NCBI GenBank assembly: GCA_037176885.1
Contig: JAWWNJ010000201.1
Span: forward strand, 270,053 to 334,052
Source of the DNA: Favolaschia claudopus
Taxonomy: Eukaryota > Basidiomycota > Agaricomycetes > Agaricales > Mycenaceae
Direction: 5' to 3'
DNA: 64,000 bases
Shown: positions 32,044 through 42,690 of the stretch, piece by piece
Numbering within the stretch: the first letter of the stretch is position 1
Layout: the number at the start of each line of letters is the position of its first letter
Program-made: the position numbers and the translations under genes
The notes under the pieces: model-generated
What the model saw: the letters and a program-made list of their open reading frames with translations, nothing else
Database searches by the model: none
Told to the model about the DNA's origin: nothing

Positions 32044-33543
32044 GCTCCATCGAGTCACGTGTACGTGACGTGACGCGTTACAGTAACGTGGGAAAGCGCG
32101 AAATTTCAGATTTGCAAAACAAAAATTGTATTTTTGCCGGTTTTGAGGGCCAGTATGAGAACAACTAGATCTTATGGTGCACATCGCATAAACACCACCA
32201 AATAGGTCCCATCACTGATGCCATCATTGATGTCTCAAATTGCCCAAGAACAAAAAACCAAATTTTATATTGCATTTTCTGTACTGAAATCTCATGGAGG
32301 GCTTCTTCAAAACGCTAGGGGAAGGACATAAGTTGCAGCCAATAGCTTTCCAACGACTTTGGGAGCATGTAACTCGGCGTCCGGACTTATGGATACCCAA
32401 TAAGGATATGTGTCGTAAGCACACGTGAGTGATTGATTGATTGTATCATTGATGTCTCAAATCCATGCCGTGAAAAATATATTTATTGTGAGTTTTGAGC
32501 GGACGAGAAATCCCTCTAGAGGGTTTAGTCTACTATCTAATAGGAGTGTTTTGGCCAGAGGATCAGGCGTGGGAAGGCTCTGTCGATGTGGTGCAATAAA
32601 TTTCGTTCCTGTTTGGTGGTGTTTATGCGATGTGCACCATAGTATGCCTTCAGACTGTGAATCCAGGGGCTATTTACCACATTTTCTCGATGCTTGCATG
32701 GTTTCCTGTCAATTTGCCGCGTGCCGGTACGGCCGAGTCATTGCCGGTGACAATGGAAGTAGGAGGCAGGACGGCCGAAAATGAAGCTGAGTTGTTTGCA
32801 GGTTCCGTTGAACAATGTCTCTGGACTGCATACACTTGTCTTCCCTATTAATGCTCCTTTCCACTTGAATGCCTCCCCATTTTCCCAAGAACAAAATTAC
32901 ATGATATTGTGCAGTGCCTTGTTTAAACCAAAATATCATTGTAACAGCTTTTATAAGTGTTTGAAAGTGTGCCAGAGGGACATAAGGCCAAGCAAAAAGC
33001 TCTACTAGCTTAAAAGAACATGAAAGAAATTGAAAAGAGCACGCCGGGGGCAGGCACGTGGTCGTGTTTGATCACGTTTACGCTTATGTAAGCGGGCGAA
33101 ATCTTCAGCGCAAAAACATTTAACTGCGGCGGTGGCATTGAAAACTGATTTGGAGCACTTTTCCAAAAATCGGCTTAAAACATTTGATTGAGGAAAGTTA
33201 TTCAAAGTTTGAAACCACAGAGTTGTGCAGACACCCAAATAGAACATTTCTGTGGTTCCACATCATTATTTTACCCCCGCCCTCCCGACTAGTAAGGGCG
33301 GGAGTCGGTGTCACGCCGTGACGGCACGTGACTCGATGGATGCGAATGTCGTCTACCTTAAACTTCAAACTTAAAGCCAGTATGAAAAATTGATGATGGC
33401 ATCAACCATCATTAGGGTTTGTTTCACTTTTGCGGAGGCGAAAAGACAAAAGCTTGTTCAATTGCCTTGCAAAGGACAAGATGAGTTTGCTACACATCCA
33501 TATTGCATCCATACAAGAGGTGTCCATCCATATAGAGACGTTC
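32044..33543. other. Non-coding; one spaced inverted repeat
   Basis: CTTATGGTGCACATCGCATA with the following AACACCACCAAA (about 32172-32204) is repeated in inverse near 32614-32643. These could be termini of a 470-bp element. The motif CATTGATGTCTCAAAT occurs at about 32225 and 32449 between them. No gene is recognised. Confidence 0.4.
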
Positions 33544-33883
33544 TACAGTCGCGGCGAAATTAGATGCATTACCATATTAGGAAATTCCCATCAATTTCAC
33601 TTCTTGCCAGCGCATCGTCGTCCTCAGCGTGCATGAGCTCGTCAGTCTTTCGTATACAGCCTACTACGCCTCGCAAGCGATGTACCAAGACCCAATGAAG
33701 TGTGGACGTCGGCTTCAAAGAGTATGTCGCTACCATTTATGAGTCTTTTCCGAGCCATTTGCGCGAATTGAAAGAACTTGTCCTGTGGTCGCAGACCTTG
33801 TGAGCGTCGAGGAGAGCAGCGGTGAAGAATTTTTGATGGGAATTTCCTAATGTGGTAATGCATCTAATTTCGCCGCGACTGTA
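33544..33883. mobile_element. 340-bp MITE with 50-bp terminal inverted repeats
   Basis: TACAGTCGCGGCGAAATT begins at 33544 and its complement ends at 33883. The first 50 bases of each end are reverse-complementary with a single mismatch. TA at both ends suggests Tc1/mariner-type insertion at TA. A fragment of the same element (its right 98 bases) is present inverted at 35823-35920. Confidence 0.8.
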
Positions 33884-34685
33884 CACTGTTTTTTAGTCGA
33901 AAGGTGATGACGGCATAATGTAGAGGCCTGCCATCTCGGCGTCAAAGACTTCTGATTTGGACCCCATCGGTCCGATTCTCGCTGTGCGCTCGCGGCCCCG
34001 GTGGTATCCCACTGCCCTCTGCTCTCCAGTAGCGAGCCGTCGGAGTAAAATGCTAGGTGGTCGGGGTGGTGCTCATATTCGCCGACTTTTGCTTTGTGCG
34101 CTTTCGCCGCATCCTCCTTCTCGATTTTTCCCTCGTTCGCATTACAGGGATTCCTGAAAATAATGACAATCACGTTGTTTTTTTTCGCGTGTTTCCCAAA
34201 AAGGAAATACAGCCTCCTCCCATTCCTTCTCGCGTTTCTATACCCTCTGGGAGCACTGACAGACCATTTAGACCCAGAAACTCGTTGTTAGCTTTGTATT
34301 CAAGTGTCTTAGAGGCGGATATTGCCTCAACTTCAACAAATTATATAGTAGCATGTGTCCTAATCGTGTACTTAATAAGCAGAACAAATACAGCGATGCC
34401 AATCAGCGAGGATGCCAGCAAGAAGCTAAGATGGCAGCGGCGAGAGGAAGTGAAGGGACTGGGAGAAATTTTGAGGAAGGACGCGCGAAGTTCGCGCCTA
34501 ATGGAGAGGGAGCCAGCGGGATCTGCGGGAATACATGGCCTGAGCGTGTGAAATACATGAGCGCACAATCCTCCAGGGGATGGCCGCTGAGTTGGACGTC
34601 GTTGGCGCGGGAGATGCCAGGGAATGTATTGAGGCAAGGGGGCCAGACAATGCTTGAAATATCGGGTAGGGAATCACATATCGAC
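33786..34685 (+). repeat. Left arm of a 900-bp inverted repeat
   Basis: Every base checked pairs with 35021-35920 (paired coordinates sum to 69706 at both arm ends, so there is no net indel). All translations compared in the two arms are identical. An eight-base homopolymer near 34170 has the same length in the partner. Confidence 0.9.
33884..34173 (-). pseudogene. LINE RNase H fragment (left arm copy)
   Basis: Minus-strand frame with a charged lead (KIEKEDAAKAHKAKVGEYE) then HLAFYSDGSLLE, the first catalytic strand of RNase H as found in LINE ORF2. The frame is lost soon after and the MITE begins at 33883. It is probably from the same LINE as 31117-32043. Confidence 0.55.
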
Positions 34686-35020
34686 CGTGAACCGGAGAAA
34701 TTGCAGAGTACAGCTTGCTGGGGAGACTGCGGAGAGATCAGATGTCGATAAAAGAGATGTTTCAACCGGAGACATAGGTATGAGCGGAGTTGGCACGCAC
34801 CGTCATCCAAAGGAGCCATCACACCAACCATCCCAAATCTGACGGACTCCTACTCCATCGCGCAGTTTGCGAGCCTTCGAGAGTGCACAGAATTCATGGA
34901 GAATGCAAAAGGAGGATCTCCTAGCCCAGAGAAGTAGCGGAGAGCAACACAAGGGCCAGGAGCTCCCCAGGGTCACACGTAAACGCTATGGGTGAATAGC
35001 GTTTAGTAAGAGGTAGAAGA
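34686..35020. other. 335-bp spacer of the inverted repeat
   Basis: Single-copy sequence between the arms. No gene is recognised. A small internal hairpin (AACGCTATGGGTGAATAGCGTT) lies near 34982-35003. Confidence 0.6.
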
Positions 35021-35920
35021 GTCGATATGTGATTCCCTACCCGATATTTCAAGCATTGTCTGGCCCCCTTGCCTCAATACATTCCCTGGCATCTCCCGCG
35101 CCAACGACGTCCAACTCAGCGGCCATCCCCTGGAGGATTGTGCGCTCATGTATTTCACACGCTCAGGCCATGTATTCCCGCAGATCCCGCTGGCTCCCTC
35201 TCCATTAGGCGCGAACTTCGCGCGTCCTTCCTCAAAATTTCTCCCAGTCCCTTCACTTCCTCTCGCCGCTGCCATCTTAGCTTCTTGCTGGCATCCTCGC
35301 TGATTGGCATCGCTGTATTTGTTCTGCTTATTAAGTACACGATTAGGACACATGCTACTATATAATTTGTTGAAGTTGAGGCAATATCCGCCTCTAAGAC
35401 ACTTGAATACAAAGCTAACAACGAGTTTCTGGGTCTAAATGGTCTGTCAGTGCTCCCAGAGGGTATAGAAACGCGAGAAGGAATGGGAGGAGGCTGTATT
35501 TCCTTTTTGGGAAACACGCGAAAAAAAACAACGTGATTGTCATTATTTTCAGGAATCCCTGTAATGCGAACGAGGGAAAAATCGAGAAGGAGGATGCGGC
35601 GAAAGCGCACAAAGCAAAAGTCGGCGAATATGAGCACCACCCCGACCACCTAGCATTTTACTCCGACGGCTCGCTACTGGAGAGCAGAGGGCAGTGGGAT
35701 ACCACCGGGGCCGCGAGCGCACAGCGAGAATCGGACCGATGGGGTCCAAATCAGAAGTCTTTGACGCCGAGATGGCAGGCCTCTACATTATGCCGTCATC
35801 ACCTTTCGACTAAAAAACAGTGTACAGTCGCGGCGAAATTAGATGCATTACCACATTAGGAAATTCCCATCAAAAATTCTTCACCGCTGCTCTCCTCGAC
35901 GCTCACAAGGTCTGCGACCA
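35021..35920 (-). repeat. Right arm of the 900-bp inverted repeat
   Basis: Reverse complement of 33786-34685. It ends at 35920 inside a copy of the MITE, which is therefore truncated here; unique sequence follows. Confidence 0.9.
35533..35822 (+). pseudogene. LINE RNase H fragment (right arm copy)
   Basis: Identical inverted duplicate of the segment at 33884-34173, carrying the same SDGSLLE motif. Confidence 0.55.
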
Positions 35921-35959
35921 GTAGCCAGAACAAGTACTTATTAATATTCTCTGCTCGCC

Positions 35960-38690
35960 ATGCTCACGACGAAGGTTGCGGGGTACAAGGGGAAGACTGT
36001 CCGTTCTTGGGCGGAACTGCCTACAGAGGCCATCCAGTACGCTCCTCGCTTTATGGGTTTTCCGCCTTTCTACTCTACCGTGTCCGACTGCCGGAGTCCC
36101 AGATCATTAGCTACTTGGCATCTCAACATCACTGCCCCCACCCGCCCACTCCCCGCCACTTGGGACTTCTACACCAACCCCGAACACAAACATAGATATA
36201 TCCCGTATCCAGAATACCTCATCTACGTTGCCGCTCGCGATGCGAAGGCGGTGGAGGCGTTGATGTGTGTTTGCACGCGGTGGGGAGTCACTCGTGAGTC
36301 CTCTAGCCCGAGTGTCCTTCGTAGTTGCTGACGACAAGAAACGAAATTTTCGCGCAGTGGAGCAACATCCATTTTGGACACACGCGATCCAATGCTTTGA
36401 CCCGTATGGCGCGTGTGCGCATTTTGCGTGGTTCGCCACCATTTCCTCTGGCAATGCTACCTCATCCTTCGTTGCCACGACCCCCTTCCACTTCCGCGCC
36501 ATCTTGCACACCTCCTGTCTGCCCTGCCGCATCAATTTCCCGCAATCCAACACTGGGTTGGGGAGTGCGAGGTGGACCGTCAATACGCTGCGGCTTGGGA
36601 TGGTCAATGTCTGCGGCGAGCATTTTTCCAGTGCTGGCGGAGGTTCGCTCTTAACTCTCACAAATAAGGCCTTTACTAACGGTTGATCTCTCTCTCTCTC
36701 TCTCTTTTTTTTTTTTATTTTAAAAAAAAAAAAATTGGTTGCCGATTTAGATGTGAATACGATTGATGTGAACTCGCGGGGCTCAAGGCGGGCAAGGGAC
36801 GACGCGGTCAGGGTTGCGAGGGACGAGCTAAAGAGGGCGGAATGGGCCGTTGCGCAAGCGGTTGTGGTGGGGTGTGGATATGAGGGGTGGCAGGCAGTTG
36901 GCGACGCGGCGGCGGCGGGAAGCGGCCCCGGATTCGCCGGGAGTGGGAGTGTAGATCTTGTGTCTAGTCCGCGGGGAGCAACGAACGAGCCGCAGGCGCA
37001 GGCAGCGCACTTTCTTCAGCAAGCGCGTGCGGTGGTGGATCAAGCGTATCTGTGTCTCCAGCACGTCGAGCAGGATGCAGAGACACCACCGGAGGGAGGG
37101 AGCGACTCGCCGGCGACACAGGTTTAGCAGAGAACGAGGATGATTGTGCATTTCCCGGGGCGAAAGCAACGTGTCGATCGTGTCGTGCCGAGTGGCTTTG
37201 GCGATGTGCGGTTCTGGATGCGGGGTTGGCGAGGGAGGGGCATGGCGTGGAAATGGTGAGTGGGGGTTTGCCGGTTACTGCGGGTGCCCTGTTCGTTGAC
37301 GTCGACGTCGCCGATTTTTGCGGGGGCGAGAGGCGGAAAGACGACGACGGCGCAGGCGCACAGCTAACAGAGAGTCTGGGCACGCGAGTGGATATGCCGG
37401 GGTACTTCTCGCCACAGGAGGATATGAAGGTGTTGGTTTCCGCGTATGTGGAGTGTGGGGAGGGGACAATTGAGCGTGTGCTGGGGACGGCAATGGAGAG
37501 GGGGTGGTTGAGGGCAAATACAAGATGGGGAGACCTAAGGAAGCAGGCTTTAGCGTCAAGGAAATTAAATTGGGGGATGCTGACGCCTCTGCCTTTGACG
37601 ACACCGCCCATACTAAAAACCAAAGGTCCGCTGGGTTTAGGGAAGGCGCACTCACCAGCAGGATGGCGCGTAGTAGCGTGGATGCGATTAGGGACGTGCC
37701 GTATGCAAATGACGCGGTGGCGTGCACGGCGTACGCTAGCACGACCATTCCGGACGAATGCTACGACGAGGACAGTTCGGAGCCCGGTGACGATCCCTTG
37801 GGGAATGAGGAGGATGAGTCGCTGGATATGGCGGTGAAGGAGATGGCGTTGACAGATTGGGCTAGGGCGAGGGTATTGGATGGGGCTTGGGCTGCGCCGG
37901 CAGATGTACATCATAGAATGAAGGACGGAGTGCGGCTGGGTTGGTAATTTTTCTTTCACTTATGTCTTGTTCTGACCGGTACTCGCAGCTAGGACGCCAA
38001 TCCATACGTACCTGCAGTGCACCCTGTGCATTGGTCTGTGTGTTCCGACCCTTCAGCGCCGCGTTGCGCCCCTTCTGCAGCAACGGAGGGGTCTGTACGA
38101 GCTATCGGCACTGTGGGCTGGATAGACGCAGCATCACAGTGCCACCCCGGGCCTCCCACTCAGCCCCCACCAACCCAATGCCTTGCAGAGAAGGCAAATA
38201 ACGCGTTCGTGAAGCAGATGCGCTCTATCCTCCTACCCGTCTTCAGCAACGTCGTCCGCCGCCTCGTGATTGACTATGCGATTGACCCCGTGGAGGTCCA
38301 GGCTTCTCTGCTTACTGGCGCTGCCAACAGTAGCAACCCCCCCTCAGCATATTACACAGGTGCAGGGGAGAAAGCCTCTTCCCCCCGCGATTTGTGCGGC
38401 TCGGATGACCATTGCGGAAGTGGTGCAGCAGTTGAGGGAGGAGGTGGGTCTATGGTTCGATGGGCCACAGCTGCTGCGCGAGATTCCACATGTCCCCCAG
38501 TCAATTGATCATCTGTCGCAGAATAGCAAGGAGGTACTCATCATTGGATATGGAGGGAAGCCTGCACGCCGCTTTACCAGTGCCGTTGCTCCATATGCGA
38601 GCGGCAACACTGGTCCAGGAGGCGCTGCAGGGTGAGACGAGCGATGCCACGAAGATCATCGGCGCAGGCGAAGGGTAACACGCCCAGACA
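35960..38690 (+). pseudogene. Conserved basidiomycete protein, F-box-like start and Cys-rich motifs, decayed
   Basis: Starts at ATG 35960 with MLTTKVAGYKGKTVRSWAEL, then PTEAIQ, which resembles a short F-box. After an intron near 36292-36355 come FWTHAIQCFDP, the Cys motif CLPCRINFPQSNTGLG and an exon that loses frame around a (TC)n/A-rich intron. Later pieces are recognisable: ATCRSCRAEWLWR (37165), TIERVLGTAMERGWLRANT (37470), LTDWARARVLDGAW (37850) and, after an intron near 37946-37990, VPAVHPVHW and QMRSILLPVFSNVVRR. QQLREEVGLWFDG (38420) is in another frame. I recall this order from a widespread, unnamed Agaricomycete family; its function is unknown. At least two frame breaks, and a foldback insertion at 38698, suggest loss of function. 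Confidence 0.6.
36687..36734. repeat. (TC)n, T-run and A-run microsatellite
   Basis: About nine TC units, a 12-base T run, then TTTT and a 13-base A run, located in a probable intron of the preceding gene. Confidence 0.9.
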
Positions 38691-38697
38691 TTAGCGG

Positions 38698-38889
38698 GTT
38701 TGTGCAAAGCGACCCGGGTCGCTTTGGGACCACTCAGATCTCGACAACGAGCAGTCTCAGGTGTGAAGTCCCAGCGACCTAAGAGTGCCCCAGGGCAGTA
38801 CTCCTATAGGTCGCTTAGAGCTCACACCTGGTATCTGTTGTTGTGAAGATCTGAGCGATCGAAAAGCGACCTGGGTCGCTCGCACAAAC
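38698..38889. mobile_element. 192-bp foldback element
   Basis: GTTTGTGCAAAGCGACC at 38698 pairs with the end GGTCGCTCGCACAAAC at 38889. Complementarity continues through CAGATCT, AGGTGTGA and GCGACCTA to the centre. No coding sequence. It interrupts the tail of the decayed gene on its left. Confidence 0.7.
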
Positions 38890-38934
38890 TCTCTATTGTA
38901 TCATGCCCATGCACGCCGAGGATGATAACGAGAC

Positions 38935-39290
38935 GGGCGCAGTGAGCTTCGTGGCCAAGGAGATTCGGGCTGGGAAGTGGGCTAGCGGTGCTGGAGGGTA
39001 TGGCCAGGATGATTCGTTCTCGCTTGATGGAGCAGAGGATGAAACGATCAGGGACGAGAAGCCCTTCCTCTTCCATCCCACGCCAGCGACGTGGGCTGCG
39101 CCTCCGCACATCTTCCCGAAACTGTCCGAGGCAGATGGAGGGTGTGCGGAAGTACATCATCCTTCTTCTGCAATGACATTGCGGAAGCGCGCTTGCAACC
39201 TTCAGGGAGACCCGGTGGATGCGATGGATGCGGCGAGTGTGGGCTCTGCCTTGAAGCGTTCGCCTGTAGATTTGATCTGACTTTCGATGC
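38935..39290 (+). repeat. Dispersed repeat, copy B
   Basis: Open frame with SGAGGYGQDDSFSLDGAEDE, RDEKPFL and DPVDAMDAASVGSALK, matching the inverted copy at 28018-28250. It begins shortly after the foldback at 38889. No known domain. Confidence 0.5.
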
Positions 39291-39625
39291 AACCCATGTC
39301 ATGGGAGGCGCGTGAGTTACAGTGACTTGCAGTGGCCGCCACTAAAAGTTCAACACGTGGTTCTGAGGCATCATCGATCAGGAGACTGCAGGAGTCGAGT
39401 ATAGCGAGGCTCAGATGTATGAGTTTATAGGCTGCCTGAGGGCTGCAATGCGATAGCTCAAGATGGGTATGGGCAACGCCCTATGATTTGATGACATCCA
39501 TCATTATTTCCCAATTAGGAAGCTCCCGCCAAATGGCAGTCCCGTTTTCGCCCAAAACCTATCTCAAAAAGTAGATAGTTGACCCCCCTCGGACTTTTGG
39601 CCATTCGATGTTTTGCGCGATTTTA

Positions 39626-39730
39626 TTTGTATTTGACAGAGGAATTTTCCTGATCTGTCCTAGTTCGTGAGATCAAGGTTGTAAATTCTGCAAAAATCAT
39701 TATTTCGAGAATTCCTCTGTCAAATACAAA
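39626..39730. repeat. 21-bp perfect inverted repeat
   Basis: The arms at 39626-39646 and 39710-39730 (core TTTGTATTTGACAGAGGAA) are exactly complementary around a 63-base spacer. Confidence 0.7.
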
Positions 39731-40517
39731 CAAAATAGGATGCTATGAACATCCCGCATAATTCCGAGGCCAACTTTTGCCCCAAAAGTCATTCCGGTTT
39801 CTGCTCCGAGACACCGAATCAACACATACAAACAAGCGCGTGTCGCGGTGAATGAGATCCCAGACACTCAATCTAGGTTCAGGTATGGTATGCAGAACTC
39901 ACATAAGTATGGTAGCTGCGACTGGGGCAATGCTCACTGCCGGTAACCTCCCAGAGGGTCTGTGGTAAGTACATTTGCCTGAAAATAGATGCACGACTTT
40001 CCAACAACTTTGGCCTGTTTTTTTTCATGGTTTTGACATGGGATCGATTTCTTTGAGTCTATAGTACATTCCGCTTGCATTCCGCACCATCTAATCTAGA
40101 GAGAATAGAGGGAGAAATACGGGCTCGAGCGTGTACCACGAAATCTGTGGGAAAGTTGATTAGTCAGCGCACGATCTTCCTCGGAGCAATTGCCCATACC
40201 CACTCAAGAGGCACGCGGAACAAAAGTTTCGGACATCAACCTCAAAAAGTTTTGTCATGCTGTGCACATGAGGAGGAGGAGGGTCCGGATCACCGGTCCG
40301 CTACGGGAGGGCGGTCCCATCGCCTGTAAGGCCATTTTCGGTGGAATTGTAAGTTTCGGACGAAGAAAAGCCATCTCTCGTCATCATAACTGCCTCAGGC
40401 GTCAAACGATCAATCCATTCATTGTGCGGGTCTGAGACCATAACATATAATTCTGAAGAGACAAAACGAAAGAGAGCATACAAAAATGGGAGGAACAGAA
40501 GTTTTTGTTTCGGCTCA

Positions 40518-40575
40518 TTAACCATGTCTGTGGATGCCTATGTACATAGGTCTGCACCCGTGCTGATTGACAGAT
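40518..40575 (-). repeat. Dispersed repeat shared with 61277-61336
   Basis: Contains CATGTCTGTGGATGCCTATG then TACATAGG and a GCACCCGTGCTGATTGACAG-like tail. The inverted counterpart lies at 61277-61336, about 58 bases with few differences. Confidence 0.6.
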
Positions 40576-41553
40576 GGCCGCGGGCCCCGTTTGATCCTGG
40601 CGAAGATAACACCGATTAAGTCCGATAATCCCGAACAGTATCGAAAAGTTGAATGGCGCTCCTGGCACAAACTTGAAGGCTCTATCTCACCGGGGACATA
40701 ATTTCTGGGGGGCATAGGTGACATTCCTGACCAGTGCATTGAGGAGGAAGCTTTAGTTCATTATAGATGTGCATACTTTGATTGTTTTCGATGATTCATA
40801 GCCTATGTTGAGCCTATGGGCTGCTAAATGCCTGCAGTTGCAGTCTTGAAATTAATACAGATGCCTGAAAATTCGATTGGAATGTCCGGTGCTCTTTTGC
40901 CAACTCCCAGGCCACCGCCTGTTGATAAATATTTCAGAAAGGGACAACCTTAGTTGGCAAAGTTGAGTACTCAGTAAATGATCGGAAATCCAATCGAGGT
41001 AAGGTATGCGCAGGAATAGAGTGAATCGCGCGGAGCGCGGGATTTTTTTGGAATGTATGTCGGTCTTGGGGGCAGTTTTCAAGCCAAACGGGTACGGGAG
41101 GTGTGGAGGAGGCAAATCAGCGGACATCAGGACACTTTAGCACAAGAAATTGGCCTGTGAACAGTGAGAATTGTCTTTTCTCGGCTCCAGGGTGAAAGAA
41201 AACTTAAAAAACACTCCCAGAGTCAGAAATACGGTAATCAGTCCCCCCTACGACTGAGAGAGACGTGACGCGGTCGCGTCATTTGGTTCAGTTTGCAACG
41301 CCTTCGCCGAGTTGCCGGCGTTGACGTGAGAGATAGGTTTGAAATCAAAGGATTTTCCACGGAACGGGCCAACCTAGAGTCTATGCATAGCGTAGACCTC
41401 AGAGGCTGCTGGAGCGTGAGCTCTATAGCGCCAGGGATGCACTCAACATACCCCGCAGGCCAGACAGGAGTAATACAGGCTGGCCTGACTAGCTACAGGT
41501 GGAGGGAAGCCCTGGAGCGCTGTTAGGGTGATACTGCGGATGCAGTACAGAGT

Positions 41554-41558
41554 CTATG
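41554..41558. repeat. 5-bp target duplication of the gypsy element, left
   Basis: CTATG directly before the LTR end at 41559; repeated at 48668-48672. Confidence 0.85.
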
Positions 41559-42690
41559 TGTAAGGGCAACCTTTAGGACCCGAGATGTCTCGAGGGTCTA
41601 GCGAGGGAGAATCCAAAGTTAATTAAGAAGCTACTAAGAATACATCACACCGCACCTAGCGAGGGAGAATCCAAAGAGAAGAAAGGCTGAGGATTCCCAC
41701 GCTAGGTGCAGTAAACATATAGTAACTAGTTCCCACAAGCTCGGAGCAATCGGCAATGATCCGGTATGAACGAAAATCGAAAACGAAAACGCGGCTAGCT
41801 GATATTGATCAGGCGGCCTTCCAGGCCATCAAGTCCATCAATTGCGAGGATTCAGAAACGAAAATGACCGGTTTCAACACGGCAAAGAAGCCGAAAGGAC
41901 TGGATTGATGTCACAGTCACAATGTACGTGGTCTATCGTGCTTGCCGAACGTGTCCGAGTGGCTGTACCAGGTCACGCACACGGCGTGCTTTAGCACTCT
42001 AAATTATCAATTGATTTAAGAGTGAAGATCACTCAGTGCAAGACTCAGTGCGCTCTGCACTTCAGAATCATAAAATAGAAATTTTTTACGACACCCATTC
42101 GTGGCAAACATGATATAGACGAACACTAAAGGCAAACAGGAAACAAGAATGGACTACATAAAGTAAACAAATATTATTATTTTATATTTTGGTTAATTTG
42201 TGTTGGCTGCCGGCAGTAGCTAAGTTGCACGAGCATATCAATTTGCGGGGAAAAACGGCAATTTCGGGTACTTTTGGTAGCTGCGAGTACAAAAGCGGAG
42301 CATCGGAACCAACATACAGCCGTTTTGGAAACAATATACGGGTCTTGAGTGGTGCTCGTGCTTACGTTTCGATCGAGCAAGCATGTACGTGACCGTGACC
42401 CTTGGCGTGATGACATCATAGAGCCGACCTTGACTTGTTCCGTGCCGACTGTTTCATTTTCGTTTCTGAACCTGCTGCCGACGGGCACCGCCGGCCATCT
42501 ATACGCTATTCTATATATAGTCGTTTTCGTTTTCGTTTCTAGTATATACTCGCAATGATCCCGGGCCAAGTCACATGCCTTACTCCACGATGACATAGGG
42601 CTTTGGGGATTTGACGGGAAAGTGGGAAATCTGCAGGAGGCCTGCGTCATAGGTGGCTGTGTAGTGCCAAAAGAGGGAGTTCCCCTGACA
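41559..42690 (-). repeat. 3' LTR, split by an insertion
   Basis: Left part 41559-41762 and right part 42552-42690 together match the 331-bp 5' LTR. The boundary at 42690 is set by TGTCAGGGG (minus strand) directly after the polypurine tract. Confidence 0.9.
41763..42551. mobile_element. 789-bp insertion in the 3' LTR with 10-bp target duplication
   Basis: GCAATGATCC occurs on both sides (41753-41762 and 42552-42561) but only once in the intact LTR. The ends are rich in (A)CGAAAACG: the left begins GGTATGAACGAAAATCG, the right ends CGTTTTCGTTTCTAGTATA with ATACTC. A 9-10 bp duplication points to a Mutator-like (MULE) element, tentatively. A short relative is at 53695-53840. No transposase inside. 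Confidence 0.65.

Larger units (their letters stand above)
39291..41558. other. No recognised gene
   Basis: Short frames only, apart from the repeats listed separately. 41380-41558 resembles 48700-48890 on the other side of the gypsy element (shared GGATGCAC, AGGCTGGCC and GCAGT-CAGAGT blocks), so the gypsy inserted into an already duplicated sequence. Confidence 0.4.

Noticed and set aside
34057..35649. 164-codon frames in both inverted-repeat arms as a duplicated gene
   Set aside because: They are antisense to the LINE RNase H segment and duplicated only because the arms are identical; no domain.
36964..37959. 331-codon minus-strand open frame
   Set aside because: Antisense to the conserved basidiomycete gene (CRSCRAEWLWR and LTDWARARVLDG are on the plus strand); its translation is Ser/Pro/Arg low complexity.
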